This document shows, one piece after another, positions 12,558 through 22,773 of a DNA stretch of 64,000 nt. The stretch lies in contig OY282558.1 of assembly GCA_958295665.1 (NCBI GenBank), positions 313,754,092-313,818,091 of the forward strand, read 5' to 3'. The DNA is from Tipula vernalis. Its lineage: Eukaryota > Arthropoda > Insecta > Diptera > Tipulidae. The translations under genes and the position numbers were made by a program. How positions within the stretch are numbered: position 1 is the first letter of the stretch; every line of letters begins with the position of its first letter. Below the pieces are notes generated by a model. It was not told where the DNA came from. It ran no database searches and worked only from the letters and a program-made list of their open reading frames with translations.

Positions 12558-12919
12558 AATGCTTGCCCTGTATGTAAATGGCGGCAAGTTTCTTTAACGA
12601 AAGATACGCCCAATCATATTAGAGACCTAGACCAAATAGAGGCAACAGAGGAAAATAAAACAATAATCATCGGACTGTTGAAGGAAACATTTGGTCGGCG
12701 GCAGATTTTGCGATTAAATTTGACCTCCGCAACGGAACTCTTCCAAAATTTTCACAAACTAAACGATTTCAAGAGTGAATATGTAAGTTTTGATAAATAT
12801 GTACATTAAATTATTTTCTGATTAACTTTCAATTATTATCATTTCAGACTAATTTTGAGTTTGGTCTCGTGGAGAAACACGGGAATGACATAGAGAACCG
12901 CTCCATTGGCTTTATTTGA
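12558..12919 (+). pseudogene. Two-exon coding remnant inside copy A
   Basis: The frame opens after a stop at 12555-12557 with ACPVCKWRQVSL, runs through LKETFGRRQILRLNL and TSATELFQNFHKLNDF, and stops being exonic at 12782 with donor GTAAGT. A 65-base intron ends in TTTCAG at 12847. Exon 2 encodes TNFEFGLVEKHGNDIENR and ends at TGA (12919). Copy B keeps the homologous splice sites (donor 59920, acceptor ending 59988) and the RRQILRLNLTSATEL segment, so this was a real spliced gene of the element. The CxxC suggests the edge of a zinc-binding domain. The FxxRRxxxL...F...YEF-like layout loosely resembles the C-terminal part of transposon-associated SAMD3-like proteins; that link is a guess. Confidence 0.5.
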
Positions 12920-13701
12920 AATGCTGGGTTTATACGTATATCGCAACATCCCTACAAAAAGACTATAAGTCTAGTCAGTGGGTTTTTGCAATTTGTGAAA
13001 GCAGCTTTATCGATGTGTCTAACTAGTTTTCTTCTACATGGCCTCGAAAACAAGCTATCTAACTTTGAACAAAACAATTTACCCCATTTTTTTTAAAGCC
13101 ACGGCCAGACCATTGCAAATGTAAAACGAATATGACGTTTGCGATATTGGACAAATATTGGGCAAATATGAATTTGCTTGTCTACTACGATCGTCTGTAT
13201 AGCGAATAGAGCACAAATATGTATATTTGTATTTGTTTTCTGTCCACACGATTTGTCATTTCACAAATAGCATCATATTCGTGTATTATTTGCAATCGTA
13301 CGGCCCCGGCTTAAAATTTTCCAACTTCAAAGCCTTCTACCGTAAAACGATGTTTATGACTTAGAATGATTTTGAATAAATAGTACGATACATAATCCAA
13401 GAATATATTGCGCTTTAGATTATCTAAGAACACTTCTAACCATTAAACCCCCGATATCGAGCAACACCACACTTAAAACCACTGCTGCATGTCCAGCGTG
13501 TGCATTTGGGCAAAGGTACTTCATTATTTATTGATATGTTTCTAATTAATATATGATTTTTAATAGTCTTTTTACACTTAAAAATTTGAACGTTGGCTTT
13601 TTTACAGAATACCAAACTAATTCAAATCATGCAGATTCCATTGATCATTTTGTTCCAATTCTCGACTTCACGAGTCATCACTAGGGTGAAAATTTTTTTA
13701 T

Positions 13702-13962
13702 TAAACCAAATGGACGTTACAATCTTTCGGTACCTGTCAACTAATGAACGTGGAAGTACATTTGAATTTTATACCTTGTACATTTCTATAGTACTATAGT
13801 GCTACTCTCAAATACTAATACTACTTTATAAAATATAATTACATTTATTATACATACAAAGTACGATAAAGCACAAGGTATAAAATTCAAATGTACTTCC
13901 ACGTTCATTAGTTGACAGGTAACGAAAGTTATGTACTAAGTATTTTTATTGTAGTCCATTTT
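13702..13962. repeat. Palindromic MITE-like insert in copy A
   Basis: Arms 13731-13777 and 13875-13920 are almost perfect inverted copies (ACCTGTCAACTAATGAACGT and its complement). The equivalent place in copy B has a longer palindrome (62667-62975), so copy A has lost the outer left arm. Confidence 0.8.
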
Positions 13963-14584
13963 AATCATAATTTAATTTACTAATAAAATTGTCACCCCTA
14001 CGATGACTCGAAAAGTCGAAAAATGGGAAAAAACTATGAATCAAATCTGCGTGGCTCAAATCAATTTAGTATTCTACAAAAAGAGCCAACATAAGAAACC
14101 CAACGTTAAAATGTTGATATATAGCTCATTTAATTACTCTTTTTACTAAACCAAAATTTTTGCAGGTAGATGAATCAATAAAAGATCTCACCCAAAAAGT
14201 AAGCATTTGCAGCCGTACCTGACATGTTTATCGGAGAATGAGTTGATCCATGAAGGAATCTTCCACTTAATAATAGATGCTTAGTCAATTTCATGTAGCC
14301 CACAACTTTTTTGTGCATCTTCGACCACTCTTTAAAATTTTTTATGTTTTTGGGTTGAAATTTCCTCGAAATTGTTTATATTTCTACAATTTCATGAAAG
14401 TTAATTTTTTTAAAATTACAGTCATAATTCCGATGCCTTGTGCGTCGAAATTATATTCTAAATTGTGTGCAGAATATTCGCAACAACTATTTTAAAGCTT
14501 TGTTGTTTTTGATGTATTTGACTTGTTGAAATAAAAAATATTAATTATTGAAAATAAAATCCAAAAACGATTTTTTATTATTTG

Positions 14585-14978
14585 AAATTTGTTTAGACAG
14601 CAATCTAGTGAAATCAAGGGATAAGCTATAGAACAAAATGATGACGTAGGATTAACTGGAATTCTGCTAAAGCATACAGTTTTTTTCCGGTTATTTTACT
14701 AGAACTTTAGTAGAATAATTGCCGGAAATCTAATAGTTTTGCAAGAAAATCTAGTATTCGATTTTACTTGAAATCTAATTAAAAAATTGTATTTCTCATA
14801 ATTTTACCAGAATTCCAGTCGTAAAATCAAGTAGGTTTGCTTACTTGATTTCCAGTGCTACACATTTCTATTTCAAGTGAAATCACCAGATATTATTACA
14901 ACCAGAAATCTAGTATTTTTAATTTTACTTGATTCAACTAGATTGTCTAGTATGCTCACATCTAGTAAATTTTTATTT
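14585..14978. repeat. Right subterminal CTAG/CCAG repeat array, copy A
   Basis: About 400 bases dense in CTAGT, CCAGT and their complements (for example ACTAGAACTTTAGTAG, ATTCCAGTC), ending at the terminal ATTTACCGTG. It mirrors the left array and matches 63540-63925 in copy B. Confidence 0.7.
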
Positions 14979-14986
14979 ACCGTGTA

Positions 14987-16814
14987 GAAATAATTTTTAA
15001 GAAATACCAGTTAGAGCGATTAGTAATCTCAGATTAGTCAATGAATATTAGGTAAGAGTATCAGATTTGGTAATTCCTATGAGAGACATAAACAAGACCC
15101 AATTGCTTTACTAGCCGCTTTAATATTATAAAAATATCTATTATAGGAGCGATTGTGCTTATATATTTTATATGAAAATTCAAATTTGAAGATGTTCCAT
15201 CTATAAATTAGGTTATGTGTGACTATTATACTCGTCTGACTCTTCAAAACTATATTCAAATAATTTTGAATCAAAAATAATTGTCTAAAGCGAAAAAAAA
15301 TTCCTCACATTCTGGCATCGTAAATGTTTTAAATAACTGTAATGCGTAATGATTCGTTCATAAATGAACTACTCTGGAGGCTTTTATTGAATTGTGTTAT
15401 TGCCAATAACAGCTGTGTTAAACTAAATAGAAGAGAAACCAGGGGCAGTATCAAAAAATCCTACACCGGTGAAGTTCTGAACAACATCGTTTTCGCGGTA
15501 AATTTCCGTCAAAAATTCTCCGTTAGGGATCCGTTTAAAAGAAGTCAAAATTTTCAAACCAAAAATTTTTTAATTCGCGATACACCTGCTATGTGTCAAT
15601 TCGACACTGCAAATGACGAAAACCGCCGTGTGAATTATGTCTATTTTGTCGTGAGATACAACGTTTAGACTCTAGATCATTATTGTTACAAAACAATACT
15701 AAAGTAAGATTTAATATTTTTTAGTCAGGCCTCAGGCCTCGAAGTTCATAAAACACTGTAGTTTGTGATGCTAGGTTTTATTGAGTTTTTTTTACTTAGT
15801 CGACCATTTTTTAAGTAAATTACAACCGCCAGGTTGTTCTTAATATATTCTCAATAATGAACTAGAATTAAGTTGCTTGATAAAATCCGTTTCTCATGTT
15901 GAAATTGTTTGATCTCAGCGATAATGTTTCTACAGGTATCACACTGAAATTTTTGCCAACACCAAAGGTATTGTCAATTAATGACATGGAGATGAGTAAT
16001 AATACGTTAATCGTAAAATAGCTGTCTAAGTAGCACTACAGTGCGATACTTATGTTTTATTGACAGTTGGCTAATCCAGCCAACTAGTTTTCCGATTTCT
16101 ACGTGTAAAAATTAATTTTTACACCAAAATCGTTACTACCAAGAAAATGTATTAAATGTTAAAAAATGTGAATTAAGTAAAAAAATTGAACAAAATTTGA
16201 TCGATCTTAAAAACATGAATATACGAAATATTTATTTATAATATTGATTGATTAAAATATTGAATTTTGACGCCGGGTGTTTGCTACACAAAAGAAACAC
16301 AAAACAAATAATAATTAGTAATTTTGAGAGAGAGAGAAGTTTGTCCACCCTGTCAGCCATAAGTCGGTTTCGGTTTGTGCTAAAATCGCTCCAGCTTTAG
16401 AAAACAATTTTTGCGTTCACAAATAAATAATAACAAATTATGAACTTTACTTAATAAATTATTTATTTTAATAAATTTCAATTTTATTTAATTAATAAAT
16501 TTTTTTGATTTAATTATTTTATAAACATTTATTTTAATACATATTTTGTCACCATTTTGCCGACAGCACCAAATATGGTGGGCAACCAACACCACGAGCG
16601 ATGTGTTGTCGCTGGAGAGAACGAGGGCAGTGATGTGAAAAGAAATATTATATTTGGTTTTGTTGTTTCTTCATGTGGAAGAGACAGTAGTGCATTGGTT
16701 GAATGCGTGTGTTTACAAATGGTAATGTCAACGTTGAGTGGCGTCAAGACGTTGCATTACTGGTGGGGTTAACTCAGACGCCAATGTATGTGAGTGATAC
16801 TTTGTGGCGGAGCA
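14987..16814. other. Largely non-coding; one unassigned ORF
   Basis: A plus-strand frame at 15342-15668 (108 residues, starting MRNDSFINELLWRLLLNCVI and including SYTGEVLNNIVFAVNFRQKF) matches nothing I recognise, and no splice support was found. A perfect 22-base palindrome, GTGTAAAAATTAATTTTTAC..., lies near 16102. The less AT-rich block 16557-16810 has frames on both strands, but neither resembles a known protein. Confidence 0.35.
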
Positions 16815-16819
16815 CGCAT

Positions 16820-17288
16820 GAGTGAGCCGCTACACAATCTTTCTGATGGTACGGAGGTACCGGGAATTATCAGGTACATCTTGACAAGGCGGTACAAGTG
16901 AGGGAATTCATTTTCAATTTCTTCTCACTAAATTATAGGATCCGATTTTAGTGGGCAAACTGTATTCGTCAAATATAAACTCAGCCCATCTTTGTCTCCG
17001 TCTTTGTCAGAACGCCTTTTACGATGGCTGTGAGGTAATTTTTTTGTGACGGCTTCTAAAATCGTATGAGGTTGTGGGCTGTTCTGGCTGATCTCCTTCA
17101 TCATTTGATTCAGACGACGATGGTATGATATCAGAGGCGTCCGTTATTTTTCTGATGGATGAAATAGCACGGGCACCAGATAAGGCATCTTTAAAATTAA
17201 TATTTTTGAAGCGGGGATCGAGAATCGTTGAAACAACCATAATGAGGTTGTTCTCGATTTCACCAAACCGGCGGTTTAACTCGTCCAC
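16820..17288 (-). pseudogene. hAT transposase C-terminal part, broken
   Basis: Minus strand from 17288: MDELNRRFGEIENNLIMVVS then TILDPRFKNINFKDALSGAR, matching the hAT LDPRFK block. After a frame change, further along, comes ENEFPHLYRLVKMYLIIPG then TSVPSERLCSG, the hallmark of the hAT dimerisation domain (YLxxPxTSVPSERLFS). A WAEFIFDEYSL stretch lies between. The N-terminal BED finger and the catalytic first half are missing and there are stops, so this is a dead fragment. Confidence 0.8.
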
Positions 17289-17463
17289 AACATATTATTT
17301 TAAGGCTTTTTTTATTTTTAAAATTAAAGAGTATCGATGTTTTTTGATCAAAAAGTATCGATACCAGTTGGGTATCGTTACAAAAAGTATCGAGTACAAA
17401 GTTTGGAATCGCAATCAAAGTATCGGTACTATAAAGTATCGATACTTTTTGCGGATCCCTAAG
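16820..17463 (-). mobile_element. hAT transposon fragment
   Basis: Minus-strand hAT remnant. The outer (5') end near 17463 reads TAGGGATCCGCAAAAAGTAT on the minus strand, a hAT-like terminus. It is followed by several AGTATCGATACT-type repeats (17325-17455), which look like subterminal binding sites. The other end appears cut off near 16820 and no 8-bp duplication was found. Confidence 0.65.
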
Positions 17464-17799
17464 GATAGGATGGTTAAATATTGATTGAGATCGACCCGGT
17501 TACAGACATCCTGTTGGTTAACAGTTAGCAGTATAGCTCATACTTGGCACAACACAATTCTTCTTATTCATAAGCTTTTGTAATTAATAATCCTAAAATA
17601 AGTTAATCAATCAATTAGGAACTTCTTCCAGTAGGTACCTCTAAAAACCAAAATTAAAATAATTATTTTACCGATCATACTGAAATGAAGGCATATAGTA
17701 GCTGAAACTTCCCCAAACCTGTTTCAAATTAGCCTATACCAATAATACTCTTAACGGAACTGATTGGTAGGTGCTTCCCAAGAAAATATACTTACACAG
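17464..17799. other. Short spacer, nothing recognised
   Basis: AT-rich spacer between the hAT fragment and the deleted mariner; no feature seen. Confidence 0.4.
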
Positions 17800-18790
17800 T
17801 TTCATCTAAAAATAACCGAACTTTTTTGTTGTAGAGTAAAACAAGCATAGTATTATGTTTCAGAACTAATATTTATTCAAAATAGGATCCATTTAACTTC
17901 ATACAACGTTTGGAACGATCAACCAATTTATTCATAGACTTTTTAAACTCCGTTTTTCGGATGTTCTTTAGCACCTGTGTCACGGCTGCTTGAATGACTG
18001 AAAACGTCATCGTAACAAGCTCCTTTCATTGCAGTTTTCAGTTTTGGAAATATAAAATAGTCACACGGTGATAGATCAGGCGAATACGGAGGGTGGTCGA
18101 TGACACAAATCTGTTTTTTCATCAAAAATTCGGTGATTTTAGGTCTATTAAGGTGAATTTTGATCTTCTTTTAACTGATGTGGATCAAAACGTGAATCTT
18201 CAGTTAATATTGTGTAGATTATAGCGTAAGATGAATTTAATTATTCTGCTACAATTCTCACAGTGCAATTTGCATCGATAGCGATTGTTTTCACGTACTT
18301 TTTTCCACTAACTCAGCATGCTTTGATGGTTTTGATCGTCCAGTGCCCGAATTCCGGTTCGATGACAATTGATAGTGAGAAATGACTTGATTTTTTATTT
18401 CAATATTCGGTTGCATTTTTATTTAGATTAGGCGAAATAAAACATAAAGTCCTTTCTCACTCTCATTTGTCATTGATCCGGAATTCGGGTGCTGGTCTTG
18501 GATCATCATTTAAATCGTCGCGTCCATTTCTAAATCGTGTAAACCACGTGTAAACTTGAGTACGACTCATACAATCATCCCAATAAACTTTTTTTTAACA
18601 ATTCGTAAGTCTCAGCAAATTTTTTACCGAGTTTAAAACAAAATTTAATATTTGCTCTTTTGTTCCATTATGTTTTTACAACATAACTATAAAAACTACT
18701 GTCTTTAAAACGTGTGATTTTTGTAACCTGTCAACCGATTAGCAAGAACTTAGCTGAGTTCAAAGAAGAAACATGTACCTTTCTAACACT
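17800..18790 (-). mobile_element. Internally deleted mariner
   Basis: About 1 kb minus-strand mariner remnant containing N-terminal HTH segments, a rearranged middle and the C-terminus, but no first catalytic Asp. Terminal inverted repeats were not resolved, so the ends are approximate. Confidence 0.7.
17873..18668 (-). pseudogene. mariner transposase, deleted and rearranged
   Basis: Minus strand, start codon at 18666-18668. After a frame slip it reads IKFCFKLGKKFAETYELL and CMSRTQVYTWFTRFRNGRDD, the first HTH of mariner transposases, ending DDPRPAPEFRINDK. A fold-back follows (18343-18387 inverted against 18447-18492). Next comes a second HTH segment (ANCTVRIVAE, IIYTILTED). The frame then jumps directly to KKQICVIDHPPYSPDLSP, the motif around the third catalytic Asp, and ends with SMNKLVDRSKRCMKLNGSYF. 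The GDETW and HDNAxPH catalytic blocks are gone, so it cannot be active. Confidence 0.8.
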
Positions 18791-19068
18791 ACCAACGTTT
18801 AATAGATGGCGCTACGTGTTCTATGATTTAAATTAAACGATCGGTTATTGTGTATCTGTTAGGACCGATTTTATGAACGCGGATAGAAGATTAATTCTCG
18901 GATTAATCGTAGTTTGCATTTTATGAACGACAATAAACAAGAAAAGTAATCGGCGGATTTTTTGTATCCTCTGTTTCATCTACTGTTTTTGGTGACTGAA
19001 TCAGAGACTAAAAAAATTTGTTTTTGTTTTTGACATTTCTAATGTGGTTCAAACGTTAATTATTAAAA

Positions 19069-19750
19069 ATGAACTTAACAAAGAAGAAAATGTCAAATTC
19101 GGAAATTGAAATTTTATTCTCCCGCGTAGAAAAATATAAAAAAATATTGATGTGTAAAAAAACCGACGCGGTTTCTAACATATTGAAGAATGAAACATAG
19201 GAAAAAGTTACAATAGCTTATATTTCACAAACACGGCTATGCAATACTTTCAGAAACAAATTAGGTCAATTTAGAAAACAAATAGCGGAAGAAAACGGTG
19301 GAAGGTTCAAAACGGGCGGTGGCCCTTACAAAGTCAAATTGAGTGAATCAAATCCTCTATATTCTTTTGTGCAAGCTTCCGTTCGCCCACTTCAAAATAT
19401 TGATTCCTCAGATGTATTATTTGAAGTACGTGATTTATAATATGTATATTAGTTCACTTCATCAAAGCATTGTTTCAACATTTTGTTTGTTTCAGGACGA
19501 TGATGTAATCGATGAGTATTTCGAAGTCGAAATGCTCGATGACGAATTAATGGATTATCAAGAATCCGGCCAAAACCATCACACAGGTTTAGAACCTGAA
19601 ATAACGATACAGAGCAATCCGGAATTTAGTAACTTAAATGAAACAACGTCACCAATTCCCACCACAACACCCCAGCCTGAAAAATTAAAACAGGAATACC
19701 TTAACACAAAAATTAAATATTATAACAAAAAAAACACACAAAGAAAATAA
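19069..19750 (+). pseudogene. Harbinger Myb/SANT-like DNA-binding protein
   Basis: Accessory gene of the Harbinger element. Exon 1 (19069-19425) begins MNLTKKKMSNSEIEILFSRV and has a Myb/SANT-like trihelix pattern (EIEILFSRVEKYKKIL, then DAVSNILKNET, stop, EKVTIAY). The in-frame TAG at residue 44 sits where the conserved Trp of the helix would be, so TGG to TAG is likely. Intron 19426-19495 (GTACGT...TTTCAG) preserves the frame. Exon 2 (19496-19750) is acidic (DDDVIDEYFEVEMLDDELMD), then rich in Thr and Pro, with a basic end (KIKYYNKKNTQRK). In this superfamily the protein partners the transposase for nuclear import and end recognition. Confidence 0.8.
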
Positions 19751-19791
19751 TTAGAAATATTTTATTTAAATACATATTTAATTAAATTTGA

Positions 19792-20899
19792 TTATAAGTT
19801 TTGAATTATTATTTTTCTTGTTCTGTCATCAGGAAAATATTCCATCGCATTACGGGCAGTTGTTACTGGTCCGTTATAAATAAGAGGAACCTCAATCTCC
19901 GGTTCATATGGTGGTGGCTCTCTTTTTAATATTGCAATATTGTGCAATACGGCGGTAGCTACAATCATTTTTAATGTTTTGGAGATGCGAAGCCGACTTT
20001 TTGTGGCTTTCGATCGAAAACGCCGTTTCCAAACCCCAATACATCTTTCCACCAAATTTCTCGTGCTTTTGTGCTTAATATTGTATATTTTTCTATCTCG
20101 GTACAGGGGTTTCGTATTGGAGTCAACAGGTAATTTTTGTTGGAATATCCACTATCACCAAGCAAAAATCGGTTGCCAAACTCTCCGTTTTCTAATATAA
20201 TTTTCAACAACGAAAAATTTAAAATGGTTTGGTCATGTGCTGATTCATGCCATCTTAATTAAAAATAAAAACAAATGTTAATATTACGCAGACATTTCAA
20301 CGATTTGAACATAAATACCTAGCAGTCAAGTCAATTATTTTAAAATCTTCGTCACACACGACCTCGCAGTTTATGGAAAACAACTCCTTTCTATTTCGGA
20401 AAAGTTCAGGGTTAGCTCCACCCGGTGAAACTATTGGAATGTGCGTTCCATCTATCAGCCCCAAAACTCTTGGAATATCATTATTCAAGTAAAACTTTAC
20501 AGCAGTCTTTTGCTGTTCCTCCGCCGTTGGCATTTTGACGAACTTGTAAAAGTTACAATCGAGAATTTGATTTACTTTTTTTACGGCGCTACAAACGGTT
20601 GATGTTCTAATACCGGCTAAATCGCCTATAACATATTCAAAACTGTTGGTAGCTTAGTATCTCAATGCTATCAATAACTGATCCTCGACACAAAGAGGAA
20701 GACCTCGCATATACGACCCAAATCTCTTTTAATTATGATAAACAAATCTATATCTACAACGAAATTCTTCATCGGAATAAAATTCCAGTGTACTGTTATA
20801 TGTTTTATACACTATGGGTCGGCGAATACCAAACAACAGGGTCAGATCTCTCGTTTCCATAAAGTCGGAATCCGAAGAAGATGATGTTTCCACTTCCAT
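19792..20899 (-). pseudogene. PIF/Harbinger DDE transposase
   Basis: Minus strand from ATG at 20897-20899 (MEVETSSSSDSDFMETRDLT). The N-terminal DDE_Tnp_4 region follows (EEFRCRYRFVYHN, then a stop, KRFGSYMRGLPLCVEDQLL). The GDLAGIRTSTVCSAVKK helix and the first catalytic motif PRVLGLIDGTHIPIV come next. An intron (donor about 20322, acceptor about 20259) separates these from the second catalytic motif (NRFLLGDSGYSNKNYLLTPI). The Glu block NLVERCIGVWKRRFR lies in another frame, so there is a one-base slip near 20070. At least two nonsense codons (after VYHN and in ALRY/ATNSFEY) and this frameshift inactivate it. It ends NAMEYFPDDRTRKIIIQNL. Confidence 0.9.
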
Positions 20900-21139
20900 C
20901 CTAAAATTAAAACAAATTAAATTCTTGATTTTTGAAGAAATAACAGAAATTTTAGTAAATAAAAAGGCAAACGTCAAATAGAAGTGTTTACAACTGCTGT
21001 AAAAACTGCTATAAAACCGTGCATTAATTATTATTTATCGTCGTTTATAGAATAGATGAAAAAAAAAATCCTCGGTTAAAGATTAATCTACACCCTCGGA
21101 TTTTTATTTATTTAGCGTCGCTCATAAAATCGGGCCTTA

Positions 21140-21620
21140 AAGCTTCATGAATCGAATGACGGTTCCATAAAAATTTATCAATCTTAAGTATAGCTTTGGC
21201 CGTTTCAGTAATCTCTGGAATTTATGGATTTATGGATTATAGTTTAAAATTACACGTCTGAATGATTCTCATAAATAGCCGCAGATTATTTTAAAAAGTA
21301 GAGTTTATTGGATACAGATAAATACCATTTGGCAGGCACAATCTATGGAGAGGATTTACGAGTAGTATACAATTTTAAGACTACCGCCGTTATAATACCG
21401 ATTAAAAGTTTTATCTTAAAAAAAAAATTACACAATGGATCTTTATGTCATCAGATTTACTTAACGTTGTTTTATTTTGGATTGAGTGGCTAATTCCGTT
21501 TGGTGAAGTAATCCCTCAATGTCTTGGAGTTTATCTCGTGATCACCTAAACATTTGTAAAATTTGTTATCATATATGTATATATAATCATGCGTTTCCAT
21601 TAATGTTTCAAGCTGACCAG
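21140..21620. other. Spacer, nothing recognised
   Basis: AT-rich sequence between the Harbinger element and the MITE cluster. The frame at 21308-21493 shows no features. Confidence 0.4.
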
Positions 21621-21623
21621 AGT

Positions 21624-22224
21624 GGTCATTTTGTGGTGCTATATAACACCTTTATATCACTAGTGGAGACTTTTTTGTGTGATATAACAAAATGGAGAAA
21701 ATCTACAAACACATCCCTGCAAAATGAATTTTAAGGGGAAAATGACGAATTAAAGTGATAAGTTGACGTTTCCACATAACCTCAAATAACATTATATGAA
21801 AATTTTATACGAAGTGCTATTTATGTGGTGATAAAGTAATACTTTAATGCAAACGTGTTTATTATTTAAATAAAATGTTAAAAATATAATAATCAGTCCT
21901 TTTTCAATCAACAATTTTATTTTGCACTTGGTTTCATGATAATTTTCATTCATTTTTTTAAAACCCCAATTTAGTTGTTTTCCATCAAACTATTTGGAGT
22001 TTTATAAAAAAAAACTAAATTAAAGTTTCAAAAAAATGAATGAAAATTATCATGAAACCAAGTGCAAAATAAAATTATCGATTGAAAAAAGACCAATTAA
22101 TATATTTTTAACATAACATAACTAGAAAAGCTGACGATATTCATCCATGACAACACCGTAGTAGGCTATGACAATTTATTTTTCGCACAGTATCGCCAAA
22201 TGTGATATATTACCACAAAATGAC
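21624..22224. mobile_element. Palindromic MITE A
   Basis: About 600 bases bounded by GGTCATTTTGTGGTGCTATA on the left and its near-complement (ATATATTACCACAAAATGAC) on the right. The core contains a strong inverted repeat (about 21905-21970 against 22025-22090, TTGCACTTGGTTTCATGATA). It has no coding capacity. A similar end sequence recurs at 24630-24654 in inverse orientation, so this is one member of a local family. Confidence 0.65.
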
Positions 22225-22256
22225 AACACTGCAATAGTTATTTGTGTATCAAGAGC

Positions 22257-22346
22257 GCAAAGTGCCAGTTTGTCACGCGAGAAAGGAAACTGCTGGCCGA
22301 CGGGACGGAGGCCAGCAACCTTTCGAGCGTGACAAACAACTTTGCG
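22257..22346. repeat. GC-rich imperfect hairpin
   Basis: GCAAAGTGCCAGTTTGTCAC... pairs with ...GTGACAAACAACTTTGC. The inner arms end in CTGCTGGCC and GGCCAGCAA around a short loop (GACGGGACGGA). It is strikingly GC-rich for this window. No promoter or RNA family was recognised. Confidence 0.7.
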
Positions 22347-22575
22347 GACGTGTTTCACACTTTATTTTTCCTACAATCATTTTAAAAAATATAATAAAAA
22401 GATAATTTTGTAGTAAAATTTACTATACTGACAATACGATTTTATTTTAGGACCGACATTTTGTTCAATCGAGTAGTCAAAGATTTTTTTTATTTTTCAT
22501 AAAGAAAAACAAAAATTTGGTTTGATGTTTTATACTAACATTAGTCTTTCGTTAGCCTTCAGTGCGGTTTCAAGT

Positions 22576-22610
22576 TTTGTCACACGTTTCTAAGAGAAAC
22601 GTGTGACAAA
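22576..22610. repeat. Perfect 16-base hairpin
   Basis: TTTGTCACACGTTTCT, a 3-base loop AAG, then AGAAACGTGTGACAAA. It shares the TTTGTCAC word with the larger hairpin at 22257-22346. Confidence 0.85.
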
Positions 22611-22773
22611 GTAATTTGTTCATTAACTGTCAATAAAACAGACACTTTGGGCTTTGAAAACAGAGAAAAAAAGCCTGCTTTTCACGGCGATTGTAGGAAA
22701 AATGAATTTTAAGGGGAAAGTAATGAATCAAAGTGATAGTTTGACTTTCCTACATAACCTCATTTATTTTAGT

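Larger units (their letters stand above)
11252..14984 (+). mobile_element. CTAG-rich transposon, copy A
   Basis: A 3.7 kb unit shared with 59008-63930. Left end CACGCTCGTTACAAAATC, right end (reverse complement) CACGGTAAATAAAAATT, so the terminal inverted match is short (CACG plus a few bases). Both copies are flanked by TA (11250-11251 and 14985-14986 here), consistent with a TA target duplication. The ends carry dense CTAGT/CCAGT subterminal repeats. The interior holds a small spliced coding segment (12558-12919) and a palindrome (about 13702-13962). It is probably a decayed or non-autonomous DNA transposon; the superfamily is not established. Confidence 0.75.
18862..21136. mobile_element. 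PIF/Harbinger transposon, full-length
   Basis: A 2275-base element with termini GGACCGATTTTATGAAC (left) and, on the other strand, GGCCCGATTTTATGAGC (right). It is flanked by TTA on both sides (18859-18861 and 21137-21139), the three-base duplication typical of PIF/Harbinger. It carries the classic convergent gene pair, a Myb/SANT-like accessory gene (plus) and a DDE transposase (minus), whose stops are 41 bases apart. Both genes carry disabling mutations, so this copy is inactive but recent enough to be complete. Confidence 0.92.

Noticed and set aside
16557..16772. Overlapping frames on both strands in a less AT-rich block
   Set aside because: Neither frame looks like a known protein and no splice or start signals favour one.
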